Shown here: one piece after another, positions 6,761-15,253 of the stretch | Position numbering within the stretch: the stretch's first letter is position 1 | Layout: every line of letters starts with the position of its first letter | Source of the DNA: a virus | DNA: 22,530 bases | Direction: 5' to 3' (one strand) | IMG/VR virus record: IMGVR_UViG_3300035228_000540 | Location: 1 to 22,530 of that record | The notes under the pieces: model-generated | Database searches by the model: none | What the model was told of the DNA's origin: nothing | Seen by the model: the letters and a program-made list of their open reading frames with translations, nothing else | Made by a program: the position numbers and the translations under genes

Positions 6761-9700
6761 ATGGCTTTAACCCGTCTTAAGAATATTATTACGTCCCGAA
6801 CGGGGCGTATTATTTACGTTAATCCTGATGACTTTGATGCTTCGGATGCTATTGATAACAGAGGAAACTCAGCATTGCGTCCATTTAAGACGATTCAAAG
6901 AGCATTTCTTGAAGTTGCACGATTCTCTTATCGTGTTGGTCTGAGTAATGACGAGTTTGATGCATTCTCGATCATGCTATATCCTGCTGAATATGTAATT
7001 GATAATCGTCCAGGTGAAGTTCTATATACGAATGTTGCTCCTATTGACGAGAACTCAAATTTAGATATTACTTCCTCTAACAATGTATTGTATAAGTACA
7101 ACTCTACTGAAGGTGGAGTGATTGTTCCTAGAGGTTGTTCTTTAGTTGGTACAGATCTTCGTCGTACTAAAATTATTCCTAAGTATGTACCATATCCAAC
7201 AACTTATGCTGCGAAAGGTATTAACAGTGAATCTGATGTCCCCCCTCGCACCTCTATTTTTAAGGTAACTGGCGGTACATATTTCTGGCAATTCTCTTTC
7301 TTTGATGGTGCAGAAGAAGGAGTCTATTTCAGACCAGGAACTACAGAAACATTAGCACCTAAGTTTTCTCATCATAGACTAACTTGTTTTGAGTTTGCTG
7401 ATGGTTTGAATCCTCTTTCCAAATTAATCTCTGATGGTACAGTTCCAAATGCAGATTATACTGCGATTGCAAATATTCAAGAACGAACTGATCTAGAGAT
7501 TTATTATCAAAAAGTTTCAAAAGCATTTGCTACAATTCCTGATACCTCTGGTGATCCTACTGCTGATCAGATTCAGGCAAGAGTAGAAGAAAATAGAATC
7601 GTTGGTCCAATTTCAGATGAATACAGAGTCCTTCAAATCACTCGTAATGGTAATACTGCAACAGCAGTCACTGTTGATGAATTTGATAACCCAAGAGATC
7701 ATGGATTCTCCGTAGGTGTCAATATTAATGTTAGTGGTGTTACTGGATCAACTGGACCACAAACAGACGCAGACGCAGGAATCTATAACGGATCATATAC
7801 AGTCACATCAGCATCTGGTAATGTCTTTACTTATCAGATGAGTTCAGAACCATCTGGTAATGCTGTAGGTTCTAACATTACGGTTAAAACTGAAATTGAT
7901 ACTGTTGACTCTGCATCACCATATGCGTTTAACCTATCACTAAGAAGTGTTTGGGGTATGAATGGTATGCACGCAAACGGTGCTAAGGCAACTGGTTTCA
8001 AATCAATGGTTGTGGCTCAATTTACGGGTCTATCTCTTCAGAAAGATGATAGAGCATTTGTAAGATTTAATGCTTCCACTGGTAACTATGATGCAGCAGT
8101 TGCTGGTGATGGTGCTCACTTGGATGGTTTTGCTGAGTATCGTAAAGGATGGGGACATGAGCATATTAAGGCATCTAATGACTCATTCATTCAGGCAGTT
8201 TCGGTGTTTGCTGTGGGATACTTCGGTCACTTTGTTTCTGAAAGTGGTGCTGATATGTCTATCACGAACTCGAACTCTAACTTTGGAAATACTGCATTAA
8301 GAGCAGCAGGATTTAAGGCAAAATCATTCTCCAAAGACAAAGCAGGAGAAATTACACATATCATTCCACCTAAAGCACTTAATGTAATCTCTACATCTGC
8401 AACTGGTGCTAATGGTGCAAATACTGTTACTCTTGCTGATGATGGTTCAGTTAATGGACTTGTTCAAGGCATGACACTGACTGGAACTAATGTTGCTCCT
8501 GGTGCATTAGTTTCATCTTTCAATACAAATACTAGAGTAGTTACTCTTTCTGCTGTAAATACAGGTATAGTTAATGGTAATGTTATCTTCGGTGAAGAAA
8601 CATCTGTTAACTGGGTAAATATTGACATTCAAAGAACAAAAGTAATTAATGCTGCACTTGCTGGACAGGGGCAAACACCTGGAACCAGATTATATCTTTA
8701 TGGATATACTGTTGAAGCATCTCCACCAACAACTAGGGTTCAAGGTTTTACTGTTGGTGCTCGTCAAGATGGTACAGGTGCTAGTGCAGTTCCTGATAAA
8801 CTAAATTGTCTGTTGGTTTCTAGTGGTGCAGCAAATGCAACCGTTAAGTCTGCAAAAATTTCACCATATGGTCCTTCTGTATCTGGTAAAGCAGCAGGTA
8901 CAACTGGATCACCATTACAATATGATGCTGCAACATATACTATTGGTAGTGTTAATAATACTGTTGGTGGATGGTATCTTTCTGTAGATTCTACAGAAAA
9001 TTCAATCTATACAGATATTACATCAAATACGCAATATGATAACGTAAACTTTACTCCGACAACATTCCTTAAGAGGATTCCAGACCCTCGTGACTTACAG
9101 GATAGAACATATCGTGTTCGTATGAAGATCGATAAGGACAAGACTAATCCTCTGCCTCGTGATCCTATTAGTGGTTATGTGATGCAACCATTGAATAGTA
9201 ATACAACATCCTATAATTTACAAAGAGCATTTTATATTTACGATATTGAAGTTGTTCAAAAATTTGAGAGAGGTGTCGCTGATGGAATCTACTATCTTAC
9301 CCTGCTATGTGCATCTATTGCACCTACAACTTCTAACTTTAACGACAGAAAGTTCAGTCAAAACGTCAACGAGGTGTATCCTACGTTTGACAGAGACAAC
9401 CCTATTGCTGACCCTACTTCTTCAATATCCGTCGCTGACAACGAAACTATCGGTTTAGTATATTCTACCGATGGTGCATCACCTACACCCAATAAAGATC
9501 CTAAGAGATCAATTACTAAGGAAGGAGTAGAATTTTTATTGACTGATACTGGTTGGACACAACCAGGAACGACACCTAACTATGATAGTGTCAATAAAGA
9601 GTTGTCTGGTGTTGAATTAACTGCTCGTGCTGGTGATGAAGAAGTTAGAAAGATTAATATTCGTGAAAATAATGATGGATCTGTAGCACCTATTGCTATT

Positions 9701-10720
9701 GAGTTTAGACGCCACTCAATCATGAGATCTGGTAACCATACATTTGAATATCTTGGTTTCGGTCCTGGTAATTACTCAACTGCATTCCCTCAGACTCAGG
9801 TAGAAACTCTATCACAAGATCAGATTAAGTTCTCTCAGTCTATTAAAGAAGAAGGTGGAGTTGCATTCTACTCTGGTCTTAACTCTAATGGAGACCTATT
9901 CATTGGTAACCAGATCATTAACCCTGTTACTGGTCAGATCACTAATGAAGATATTGCACAACTAAATGTTGTTGGTGAAGAGAATACAACGATTGAAACA
10001 TTCTCTGAGTTGGTGTTGACTGATAAACTCACAGTTATTGGTGGTGCATCTAACCAGTTAGAATCAATCTTTGCTGGTCCTGTTACATTCCAAGGACTGA
10101 CTACATTCACAAACAATATTCAAGCAAAGAAGATTTCTTATTACAACCAAGATGGTACTGTAATCAAGCAAACTTTACTTGCACCTGAAGATGCTAGTGG
10201 TTTACCAGACTTTAGTAATGTTGCAGGATATGACACACCTGCTGATGGTGATTTAGTTTATAATATTAACTGGAGTCCAGGCAAATCTCTTGGTTGGATT
10301 TACTACGGTGCAAATTGGTTTGAATTTGGTCTTACTGATGTTGGTGATATTAATATTGTTAATGATGCTGGTACTACACGTATTGGTGTTGGTACTGCTA
10401 CGAATAGTTCTTATAGAATCAATATCGATGGTGCTGTAAGAGTTGATGGCGACTTAGTTGTTACTGGAACAGGTGGAGTTAGTGCTAGTAAGTATGTCAC
10501 AAGAACTTATACAGGTGACGGTGCCACAGTAACATATGCATTGACTGCATATTCTGCAACACAACACACACAAAATTCTGTGCTTGTGTTTATTAATGGT
10601 GTAGCACAGGTTGGAGGGGTAAATTATACTGTTGATGGTAATGGTACAAATATCATCTTTACTGTTGGTGATGCACCTTTAGCAAACGAAATAGTTCATA
10701 TTGTTGAACTACCTATATAA
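6761..10720 (+). CDS. Large virion structural protein, probable tail-fibre/host-contact protein
   Basis: At 1319 residues this is the largest product in the window. The N-terminus (TSRTGRIIYVNPDDFDAS, then ALRPFKTIQRAF at 38-49, later RGCSLVGTDLRRTKIIP) resembles proteins with pectate-lyase-type right-handed beta-helices, in which a G-x-x-x-x-PFKTIQ-x-A segment is typical. The middle is long, beta-rich and free of recognisable enzyme motifs. The C-terminal 75 residues (TRTYTGDGATVTYALT, LVFINGVAQVGGVNYTVDG, FTVGDAPLANEIVHIVELP) match a known C-terminal beta domain of phage fibres. This combination is common in cyanophage virion proteins. It follows a late promoter, and its stop codon lies inside the next one. 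Confidence 0.82.
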   Translation: MALTRLKNIITSRTGRIIYVNPDDFDASDAIDNRGNSALRPFKTIQRAFLEVARFSYRVGLSNDEFDAFSIMLYPAEYVIDNRPGEVLYTNVAPIDENSNLDITSSNNVLYKYNSTEGGVIVPRGCSLVGTDLRRTKIIPKYVPYPTTYAAKGINSESDVPPRTSIFKVTGGTYFWQFSFFDGAEEGVYFRPGTTETLAPKFSHHRLTCFEFADGLNPLSKLISDGTVPNADYTAIANIQERTDLEIYYQKVSKAFATIPDTSGDPTADQIQARVEENRIVGPISDEYRVLQITRNGNTATAVTVDEFDNPRDHGFSVGVNINVSGVTGSTGPQTDADAGIYNGSYTVTSASGNVFTYQMSSEPSGNAVGSNITVKTEIDTVDSASPYAFNLSLRSVWGMNGMHANGAKATGFKSMVVAQFTGLSLQKDDRAFVRFNASTGNYDAAVAGDGAHLDGFAEYRKGWGHEHIKASNDSFIQAVSVFAVGYFGHFVSESGADMSITNSNSNFGNTALRAAGFKAKSFSKDKAGEITHIIPPKALNVISTSATGANGANTVTLADDGSVNGLVQGMTLTGTNVAPGALVSSFNTNTRVVTLSAVNTGIVNGNVIFGEETSVNWVNIDIQRTKVINAALAGQGQTPGTRLYLYGYTVEASPPTTRVQGFTVGARQDGTGASAVPDKLNCLLVSSGAANATVKSAKISPYGPSVSGKAAGTTGSPLQYDAATYTIGSVNNTVGGWYLSVDSTENSIYTDITSNTQYDNVNFTPTTFLKRIPDPRDLQDRTYRVRMKIDKDKTNPLPRDPISGYVMQPLNSNTTSYNLQRAFYIYDIEVVQKFERGVADGIYYLTLLCASIAPTTSNFNDRKFSQNVNEVYPTFDRDNPIADPTSSISVADNETIGLVYSTDGASPTPNKDPKRSITKEGVEFLLTDTGWTQPGTTPNYDSVNKELSGVELTARAGDEEVRKINIRENNDGSVAPIAIEFRRHSIMRSGNHTFEYLGFGPGNYSTAFPQTQVETLSQDQIKFSQSIKEEGGVAFYSGLNSNGDLFIGNQIINPVTGQITNEDIAQLNVVGEENTTIETFSELVLTDKLTVIGGASNQLESIFAGPVTFQGLTTFTNNIQAKKISYYNQDGTVIKQTLLAPEDASGLPDFSNVAGYDTPADGDLVYNINWSPGKSLGWIYYGANWFEFGLTDVGDINIVNDAGTTRIGVGTATNSSYRINIDGAVRVDGDLVVTGTGGVSASKYVTRTYTGDGATVTYALTAYSATQHTQNSVLVFINGVAQVGGVNYTVDGNGTNIIFTVGDAPLANEIVHIVELPI

Positions 10721-10723
10721 ATA
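10716..10723 (+). promoter_or_regulatory. Late promoter TATAAATA overlapping a stop codon
   Basis: This exact TATAAATA box includes the TAA stop (10718-10720) of the large structural gene. It lies 22 bases before the next start, and a GGAGG ribosome site follows at 10729-10733. Confidence 0.78.
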
Positions 10724-10745
10724 TAACGGAGGAATTTAGAGCAGA

Positions 10746-11168
10746 ATGGCAGTCACTAAAATTCGTGGTAATCAAATTAATACCGCGACACAAGCAGTTA
10801 TCGATAGACTTACATTTTTAGATGGTGAAAGTATCTTGAGATTGCCAGCTGGCACAACTGGTCAGCAACCTACTGGTATTTCTGTTGGAACTATTCGTTT
10901 TAATACTACATTAGATTCTGCTGAAATATATGTTGCTGACGCAGATGGTGCAGGTAATCCTGGATGGACATCTGTCGGCGGCGGTGGTACTTCCGTTGGT
11001 AATGATGGATTGATTAGAACTAATGATACAACATTAACAGAAAGTGCTATTGTTGGTCCTTCTGCTGGTAGTGAATTTACTCATGGTTTTTGTGTGGGTC
11101 CGTTAACTGTTGCATCTGGTGTAACACTTACCGTTGAGACTAATGGCAAGTTACTTATTTTAGATTGA
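10746..11168 (+). CDS. Small virion structural protein (MAVTKIRG type)
   Basis: The 140-residue protein starts MAVTKIRGNQINTAT, a head common to cyanophage tail-fibre modules. It then has LRLPAGTTGQQPTG and VGTIRFNTTLDSAEIYV (about 53-83), the pattern LPxGTTxQRP...GxIRFNT...xEVY found in fibre subunits that carry a short beta domain. WTSVGGGG follows, then a beta-rich C-terminus. No enzyme motif is present. GGAGG at 10729-10733 is 12 bases from the ATG. The next gene begins 9 bases after its stop. Confidence 0.75.
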   Translation: MAVTKIRGNQINTATQAVIDRLTFLDGESILRLPAGTTGQQPTGISVGTIRFNTTLDSAEIYVADADGAGNPGWTSVGGGGTSVGNDGLIRTNDTTLTESAIVGPSAGSEFTHGFCVGPLTVASGVTLTVETNGKLLILD

Positions 11169-11177
11169 TCATCAATT

Positions 11178-12485
11178 ATGTCACAAGTAAATACAGATAA
11201 AATTATTTCAAAGGGTGATGCAACCATTGACATTGCTGCGAGCGGTAATGTGAATATTAATTCGGACATTTATATCGATGCAGCAAATGATAGAGTTGGT
11301 ATTAATACTCCTACTCCAACTAGAAGTTTAGATATTAGTGGAACTCGTGGATTTGCTTTAAATAGTGGATTTATCAGAGAGAAAGTAAACATCACAGGAA
11401 CAGGAATTTCTGGAGATACCAATCATGATATTCAATTAGGACAAGTATATCTCTGGAATACTGCAACTGCAAGTTGGACACCTAATTTTAGATATAATGG
11501 ATCGGAAACTTTCGCATCTCAAGTTGCAGTAGGACAAACAATTGGATTTAGTATTGTTGCCGCTGTTTCTGCCACAGACACATTTTGTCTTGGTGTAAAA
11601 ATTGATGGGGTTGCTCAAACTGTAGAATGGGCAGGTGGAACTGCTCCAGATGCAACAGGCGGAGAAACTTATAATTATGACTCATATTACTACCAAATTT
11701 TAAGAACTGGAACTGGTACTACTGATTATATTGTTATTGCTTCTCAAAATTCTCAGAGTGGTGCTGCTGGGGGTGGAACTCTTAAGGCAGCTATGACTAG
11801 TCTTAATAGTACTCTGTCATCTTATAGTTATAATTCGGTTTCCCAGATCAAGACCGCATTTGAAGATTTAGGATATACATTGATTGCTACACCAACATAT
11901 AATGGTATGGCAGAAAACCAATCAGGAACAACTAATATTTCTGGCACTGGTCAATTTAACTATTCAGCATTTGACTCTGGTACAAGTCTTGCAGTATCGG
12001 ATGGAATGGATAATAGTACTCTAAATGGATATCCATACATGTTATTTGCTGGTTTTAATAATAATGGATATCAAGGAGTTGCTGCTATGATGTATAGAGA
12101 TTATAGTTCTGCTGCTCTGAGAGATTTCTTTGCACCAAACCAGAATAGAAATCTCTATGCGTATGTTTTGAATGCAAATGGCAGTGAAGTAACTGATGCT
12201 AGTGGTGGCACCTCAACAATCTATTCAGATGGTCAATCTCCAAATAGTAATGGATATAACTCAACTGGTAGATTTGCATCTGACGATGGATCTTGGGGAT
12301 TTAGAATTGGTGCTAGTAGACTAGATGGTAACGGCGGTCCATATCTAAGTGATAATCAATCACAATCATATGGTTGCGAAAACAGAAATGGTGGAGATGC
12401 CTCCAACCAAGATTTCTTCTGGGGAAGTAATTACCAAAGCACAACATCATATTGTTTCTACTTTGCAGTTAAAAATGCTGTATAA
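11178..12485 (+). CDS. Fibre/adhesin protein with stem and C-terminal domain
   Basis: The 435-residue protein has two parts. Residues 1-195 form a stem with DAANDRVGINTPTPTRSLDISG, the phage fibre motif xxRVGINTxxPTxxLDIxG. This stem aligns over its length with the whole product of the gene at 12512 (shared NDRxGxN, LDI-G, SWTPNxR/NWTPNIR, VAxxIDGxxxTVEW). Residues 196-435 form a Gly/Asn/Ser/Tyr-rich domain (FAGFNNNGYQGVAAMMYRDYSS, YSDGQSPNSNGYNSTGRFAS) that is probably the surface-contact or trimerisation part. No Shine-Dalgarno sequence is visible. The stop TAA lies inside a late promoter at 12481. A host-receptor role is inferred from family and position. Confidence 0.75.
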   Translation: MSQVNTDKIISKGDATIDIAASGNVNINSDIYIDAANDRVGINTPTPTRSLDISGTRGFALNSGFIREKVNITGTGISGDTNHDIQLGQVYLWNTATASWTPNFRYNGSETFASQVAVGQTIGFSIVAAVSATDTFCLGVKIDGVAQTVEWAGGTAPDATGGETYNYDSYYYQILRTGTGTTDYIVIASQNSQSGAAGGGTLKAAMTSLNSTLSSYSYNSVSQIKTAFEDLGYTLIATPTYNGMAENQSGTTNISGTGQFNYSAFDSGTSLAVSDGMDNSTLNGYPYMLFAGFNNNGYQGVAAMMYRDYSSAALRDFFAPNQNRNLYAYVLNANGSEVTDASGGTSTIYSDGQSPNSNGYNSTGRFASDDGSWGFRIGASRLDGNGGPYLSDNQSQSYGCENRNGGDASNQDFFWGSNYQSTTSYCFYFAVKNAV

Positions 12486-12488
12486 ATA
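12481..12488 (+). promoter_or_regulatory. Late promoter TATAAATA overlapping a stop codon
   Basis: This exact TATAAATA box contains the stop (TAA, 12483-12485) of the upstream fibre gene. It lies 23 bases before the next start, so the last two structural genes can be transcribed separately. Confidence 0.78.
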
Positions 12489-12511
12489 GACTTATACTAG
12501 GAAAATAGAAA

Positions 12512-13102
12512 ATGTCTCAATTAAATGTAGACTCTCTACGACATTCCTCTGGATCTGGTTCTGGTATCGATCTTCAGAGTACAGGAAATGTTGCTATAGA
12601 CACTAATACATTATATGTAGATTCTGTAAATGACAGGATCGGTGTCAATGCTAGCATTCCAAATGCTACTCTTGACATTAATGGTAATGATGGTATAAAT
12701 ATTAACACTGCTCCTATTACTGAGAAGTTTAATACTATCAGTGGGTCTTCTAATGGTAATACTAGTGTTGATGTATTACTATCTAATGTACATTTATATA
12801 CAAGTGCTAACACTGGTAATTGGACCCCCAACATTAGAGGAAATTCTAGTACAACATTAGATAGTTTAATGGCAACTAATCAAGTATGTTTAGTTACATT
12901 AATCTCTCAAAATGGCAGTTCAAGTGGTTTTATAGCAGCAGTTAATATTGATGGTAGTGGTAGAACTGTTGAATGGTTAGATGGTGAAACACCTGACGAC
13001 AACGGCGGTGATGATGGATATGATATATATCAATTTAGTATTATTAAAAATGGTAGTAACTCTTTCCTCGTTTTTGGAAATCAAACATACTGTAGTAATT
13101 AA
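12512..13102 (+). CDS. Fibre stem protein, paralogue of the 11178 gene N-terminus
   Basis: The 196-residue protein aligns end to end with the first 195 or so residues of the preceding fibre protein. It begins MSQLNVDSLRHSS (versus MSQVNTDKIISKG), has DSVNDRIGVNASIPNATLDING, then NWTPNIRGNSSTT, then VNIDGSGRTVEW, and stops (NQTYCSN) where the longer protein passes into its C-terminal domain. It is therefore a duplicated stem without the distal domain, either truncated or completed by the next gene's product. It is expressed from the late promoter at 12481. No catalytic motif. Confidence 0.75.
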   Translation: MSQLNVDSLRHSSGSGSGIDLQSTGNVAIDTNTLYVDSVNDRIGVNASIPNATLDINGNDGININTAPITEKFNTISGSSNGNTSVDVLLSNVHLYTSANTGNWTPNIRGNSSTTLDSLMATNQVCLVTLISQNGSSSGFIAAVNIDGSGRTVEWLDGETPDDNGGDDGYDIYQFSIIKNGSNSFLVFGNQTYCSN

Positions 13103-13120
13103 TTGAACGGAGAATAAACA

Positions 13121-13960
13121 ATGCCAATTTTTTCTACATTCTCCTCAGGGGGAAACAAAATGAGAGGTGTGGGTTACGGAAAACCTGGAGTTGCTGCACC
13201 TACTGGACCTCCAGGACCATGGTATATTTTGATGGCAACTAATCAAAGTAAGAGTAGTCAACTTAATAATAACAGTTTTGGATATATTGGAGGTGGTAAT
13301 TTTGCTAATGCTACTATCGATAGTACAGGAGCACGAGATAGAATTACTTTTGGACAAGGAACGGGTGTCTATCACAACTATTTTTCTGTAAGAAATTTTA
13401 ATTACTATGCCCTAGTTAGTGGTAATGGTAATCATACTAATGTTTCAAGTCATAGTTATTATGTTGGATGGCAAGCAACTTCCTATCCTTCAGGATCTCA
13501 GAGCATGTATCAAATCCTGAGACAAATTGATATTGGTAATAGTCAAAGCAATAGAGCAGGACAAAACTATAACCAAGGCAATCCAGGAACTGGTATTGTT
13601 GGTTCTGGTCACCCAACAACGGGAAACCGTTATACAGGTAGTGGTAACTATCGTTGTAATAATGGTTCTGTTGCCAATAAATTTATGGTCTGGGGTATTA
13701 ACCATGCCTCAGATGATGACTCTCAAACATTAGTTGCCTATGATGGTAACCTATCCAATGGTAAGATGGATTCTTGGCGAGGTACTAACCCACCAGAAAC
13801 AATGTGGAGCGTCTGGGGTGCTGACTTCCACTCTAATTCAAATTCCCAAAGAATATCTGCTGCGGGACAAGGTGGTGGAGGTTGGACTAATGGTGCTTCC
13901 AGACCTCAAGAGTTGGTATATTTAATGGGGTACTCAGATAACCCTCAGTTTATCCCTTGA
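13121..13960 (+). CDS. Gly/Asn/Ser-rich putative adhesin or fibre tip
   Basis: The 279-residue protein is rich in Gly, Asn, Ser and aromatic residues. It has a short collagen-like TGPPGP at 28-33 followed by WYILMATNQSK, then Gly-rich loops (YIGGGNFANA, GQNYNQGNPGTG, GQGGGGWTNGAS). It has no membrane segment or enzyme motif. It follows the stem-only fibre protein by 18 bases with a CGGAG ribosome site, and it closes the late block before a strong terminator. The arrangement of stem gene then Gly-rich gene recalls separate tip adhesins such as gp38 of T2-type phages. That comparison is inference, because I see no direct sequence match. Confidence 0.65.
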   Translation: MPIFSTFSSGGNKMRGVGYGKPGVAAPTGPPGPWYILMATNQSKSSQLNNNSFGYIGGGNFANATIDSTGARDRITFGQGTGVYHNYFSVRNFNYYALVSGNGNHTNVSSHSYYVGWQATSYPSGSQSMYQILRQIDIGNSQSNRAGQNYNQGNPGTGIVGSGHPTTGNRYTGSGNYRCNNGSVANKFMVWGINHASDDDSQTLVAYDGNLSNGKMDSWRGTNPPETMWSVWGADFHSNSNSQRISAAGQGGGGWTNGASRPQELVYLMGYSDNPQFIP

Positions 13961-13985
13961 TGTGCCAGTTTAAGTAAGTGTCACA
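13961..13985. promoter_or_regulatory. Palindromic element, cassette A
   Basis: The left half is TGTGCCAGTT, the spacer TAAGT and the right half AAGTGTCACA. Each half matches the window consensus (TGTGACAGTT / AACTGTCACA) at 9 of 10. It begins immediately after the stop of the adhesin gene. The first base is exactly 53 bp before the -10 box at 14014. It is probably a protein-binding operator; the regulator is unknown. Confidence 0.6.
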
Positions 13986-14009
13986 GGGGGTGTTGCACCC
14001 CCTTTTTTT
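13986..14009 (+). terminator. Intrinsic terminator after the structural block
   Basis: A 7-bp GC-rich stem (GGGGGTG 13986-13992, CACCCCC 13996-14002) with a 3-base loop is followed by seven T residues. It ends the late structural transcript and stands directly upstream of the first early-region promoter. Confidence 0.9.
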
Positions 14010-14010
14010 A

Positions 14011-14019
14011 TGCTATAAT
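14011..14019 (+). promoter_or_regulatory. Extended -10 promoter, cassette A
   Basis: TGCTATAAT is an exact extended -10 (TGnTATAAT). No good -35 is visible at 17 bp. A short leader with CCAAAGGAC (ribosome site) leads to the ATG at 14043. It would drive the five-gene unit 14043-15195. Confidence 0.75.
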
Positions 14020-14042
14020 ATGAAGGTATCCAAAGGACAATC

Positions 14043-14249
14043 ATGCCTCAATTCACTCTCATCTGTACCGATGAGGACCAAACTGTAACAACTAAAGAAT
14101 TTGAAGCAACGATGTTGAATGATGTTGTTGATAAAACAGAAGACTTTTTGAAAGGTGTTGGGTATTGTTTTGAAGAACTTCGCACTCAAGTATACCGTCT
14201 TCCAGAAAATGATGAACTTACCTCACTTTACCGAGATGTTGACAACTAA
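14043..14249 (+). CDS. Small acidic unknown early protein
   Basis: The 68-residue soluble acidic protein begins MPQFTLICTDEDQTVTTKEF, a likely beta hairpin, followed by a helix (LNDVVDKTEDFLKGVGYCFEEL). It looks like a family of small conserved cyanophage proteins, but I know no function. It is the first gene after the cassette A promoter, with AAAGGA 4-9 bases before the ATG, so expression early in infection is likely. Confidence 0.8.
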   Translation: MPQFTLICTDEDQTVTTKEFEATMLNDVVDKTEDFLKGVGYCFEELRTQVYRLPENDELTSLYRDVDN

Positions 14250-14297
14250 ATCTTAATACATATATTAGTAGTTTATTAGCATTCCTACATTAAGACA

Positions 14298-14489
14298 ATG
14301 GGCAAGACTTTTCGGCGTGGTGGTAGCGAACGAGGTTACTATTCTCCTGGCAAATCTATCCGTGATAAGCGAGCAAAAGGAGGAACTAATCGATCATGGG
14401 GCGATGATAGCAACTATGATGATGACTTTCAAAAAGGTAACAAAAAGAGAAAATTCAAACAAAGTGATGATGATAGTGGATGGTATTAA
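14298..14489 (+). CDS. Small charged, disordered protein
   Basis: The 63-residue protein is Gly/Arg/Lys-rich at the N-terminus (MGKTFRRGGSERGYYSPGKS) and Asp/Lys-rich at the C-terminus (NYDDDFQKGNKKRKFKQSDDD). It is predicted to be unstructured and could bind nucleic acid. Another frame (14317-14520) is also open, but its hydrophobic Met/Ile run looks like a shadow. It is probably in the transcription unit begun at 14043. Function unknown. Confidence 0.65.
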   Translation: MGKTFRRGGSERGYYSPGKSIRDKRAKGGTNRSWGDDSNYDDDFQKGNKKRKFKQSDDDSGWY

Positions 14490-14513
14490 AGATTCAGTTT
14501 ATTACACCCTTCA

Positions 14514-14714
14514 ATGCTAAATCAAATGACCTTTGACAAAGAATCTCAAGATGTAAAATTCAATCGTGGTCTAGATCTTTTTCTAGAATCTGTATTGAAA
14601 CCCGACCCTAAGTTGAGACAATGTGCTCACAATCAAGAATGTTTTCATGAACTGATGTATATTCGTTCATATGTTCTTGATTATCTGAAAACCATACGAA
14701 GAGATGAACTGTGA
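14514..14714 (+). CDS. Small helical unknown protein
   Basis: The 66-residue, predicted all-helical protein contains two Cys and a His (QCAHNQECFHEL) that could bind a metal but form no recognised finger. A second in-frame ATG occurs at residue 5. Its stop overlaps the GTG of the next gene by 4 bases, showing translational coupling. Function unknown. Confidence 0.7.
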   Translation: MLNQMTFDKESQDVKFNRGLDLFLESVLKPDPKLRQCAHNQECFHELMYIRSYVLDYLKTIRRDEL

Positions 14715-14905
14715 TTGGTCTTCATTCCGCAATCCTTGATAAGAATGAAAAGATCATTGTTAAGAACGCATTAATTTTGTATGTTTCAGACTTGCAAAAA
14801 AGATTTTATCGTGATAAACTAATTCCTGAAGACATCTATCTTGACAAAATGAAAGAACTTCAAGACATCGTAGACAAATTACACCTAGCAGAATTATACA
14901 AATGA
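14711..14905 (+). CDS. Small helical unknown protein, GTG start
   Basis: The 64-residue charged helical protein (DLQKRFYRDKLIPEDIYLDKMKELQDIVDKLHLAELYK) has a likely coiled-coil-like C-terminal half. It starts with GTG in a GTGA overlap with the upstream stop and ends in an ATGA overlap with the next gene. No family is recognised. Confidence 0.7.
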   Translation: MIGLHSAILDKNEKIIVKNALILYVSDLQKRFYRDKLIPEDIYLDKMKELQDIVDKLHLAELYK

Positions 14906-15195
14906 CCGTGAAATTTATTCGTTTTATTAGTGGCGAAAATGTTGTTGCTGATTTAACTGAAGAGACTGCTGCTAGTATCACCATTAGTGATGCTATTGTT
15001 GCTGTCCCTGCCAATCAAGAAGGCACACAACTTGGATTTGTTCCATTTGCACCACTACAAGATCCAAATGAAAAGGATGTTACTATTGCCAAATCATTTG
15101 TGATGTTTATTACAAAACTTTCTCCTGAATTGGAGGAACAATATAATAATATGTTCAATCGAATTGTAACTCCCACTAAAAAACTCATCATGTGA
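14902..15195 (+). CDS. Small conserved cyanophage protein, beta-rich
   Basis: The 97-residue protein begins MTVKFIRFISGENVVADLTE, followed by ITISDAIVAVP and LGFVPFAPLQDPNEKDVTI. The pattern 'I-R-x-x-S/T-G-E-x-V-x-x-D', then a 'P' strand and a 'GFxPFxP' segment, then a helix (SPELEEQYNNMFNRIVTP), recurs in small T4-like cyanophage proteins of unknown function and suggests a small beta-barrel. It ends the cassette A unit. Its last two codons, ATG TGA, lie across the start of the next palindromic element. Confidence 0.75.
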   Translation: MTVKFIRFISGENVVADLTEETAASITISDAIVAVPANQEGTQLGFVPFAPLQDPNEKDVTIAKSFVMFITKLSPELEEQYNNMFNRIVTPTKKLIM

Positions 15196-15214
15196 CGGTT
15201 GACAAACCTACACA
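15191..15214. promoter_or_regulatory. Palindromic element, cassette B
   Basis: Left half TGTGACGGTT (9/10), spacer GACA, right half AACCTACACA (7/10). It contains the stop codon of the upstream gene (15193-15195). The first base is exactly 53 bp before the -10 box at 15244. Confidence 0.55.
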
Positions 15215-15221
15215 AGACCCC

Positions 15222-15249
15222 TTCACACCACTCCCCTTTACGCTATACT
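15222..15249 (+). promoter_or_regulatory. Sigma70-type promoter, cassette B
   Basis: A -35-like TTCACA (5/6, 15222-15227), a 16-bp spacer and a -10 TATACT (15244-15249). The ATG at 15254 is only 4 bases past the -10, so the first gene would be nearly leaderless unless it starts further downstream. Confidence 0.6.
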
Positions 15250-15253
15250 AATT

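Noticed and set aside
13527-13925. Additional + frames within the adhesin gene
   Set aside because: They are Val/Ile/Thr- or Leu-rich shadows of the Gly/Asn-rich adhesin reading and lack start signals.
14317-14520. Alternative 67-residue frame overlapping the charged protein at 14298
   Set aside because: Its composition (Met/Ile runs such as MIATMMM) looks like an out-of-frame reading, whereas the 14298 frame has the Gly/Arg-then-Asp/Lys layout of real small phage proteins.
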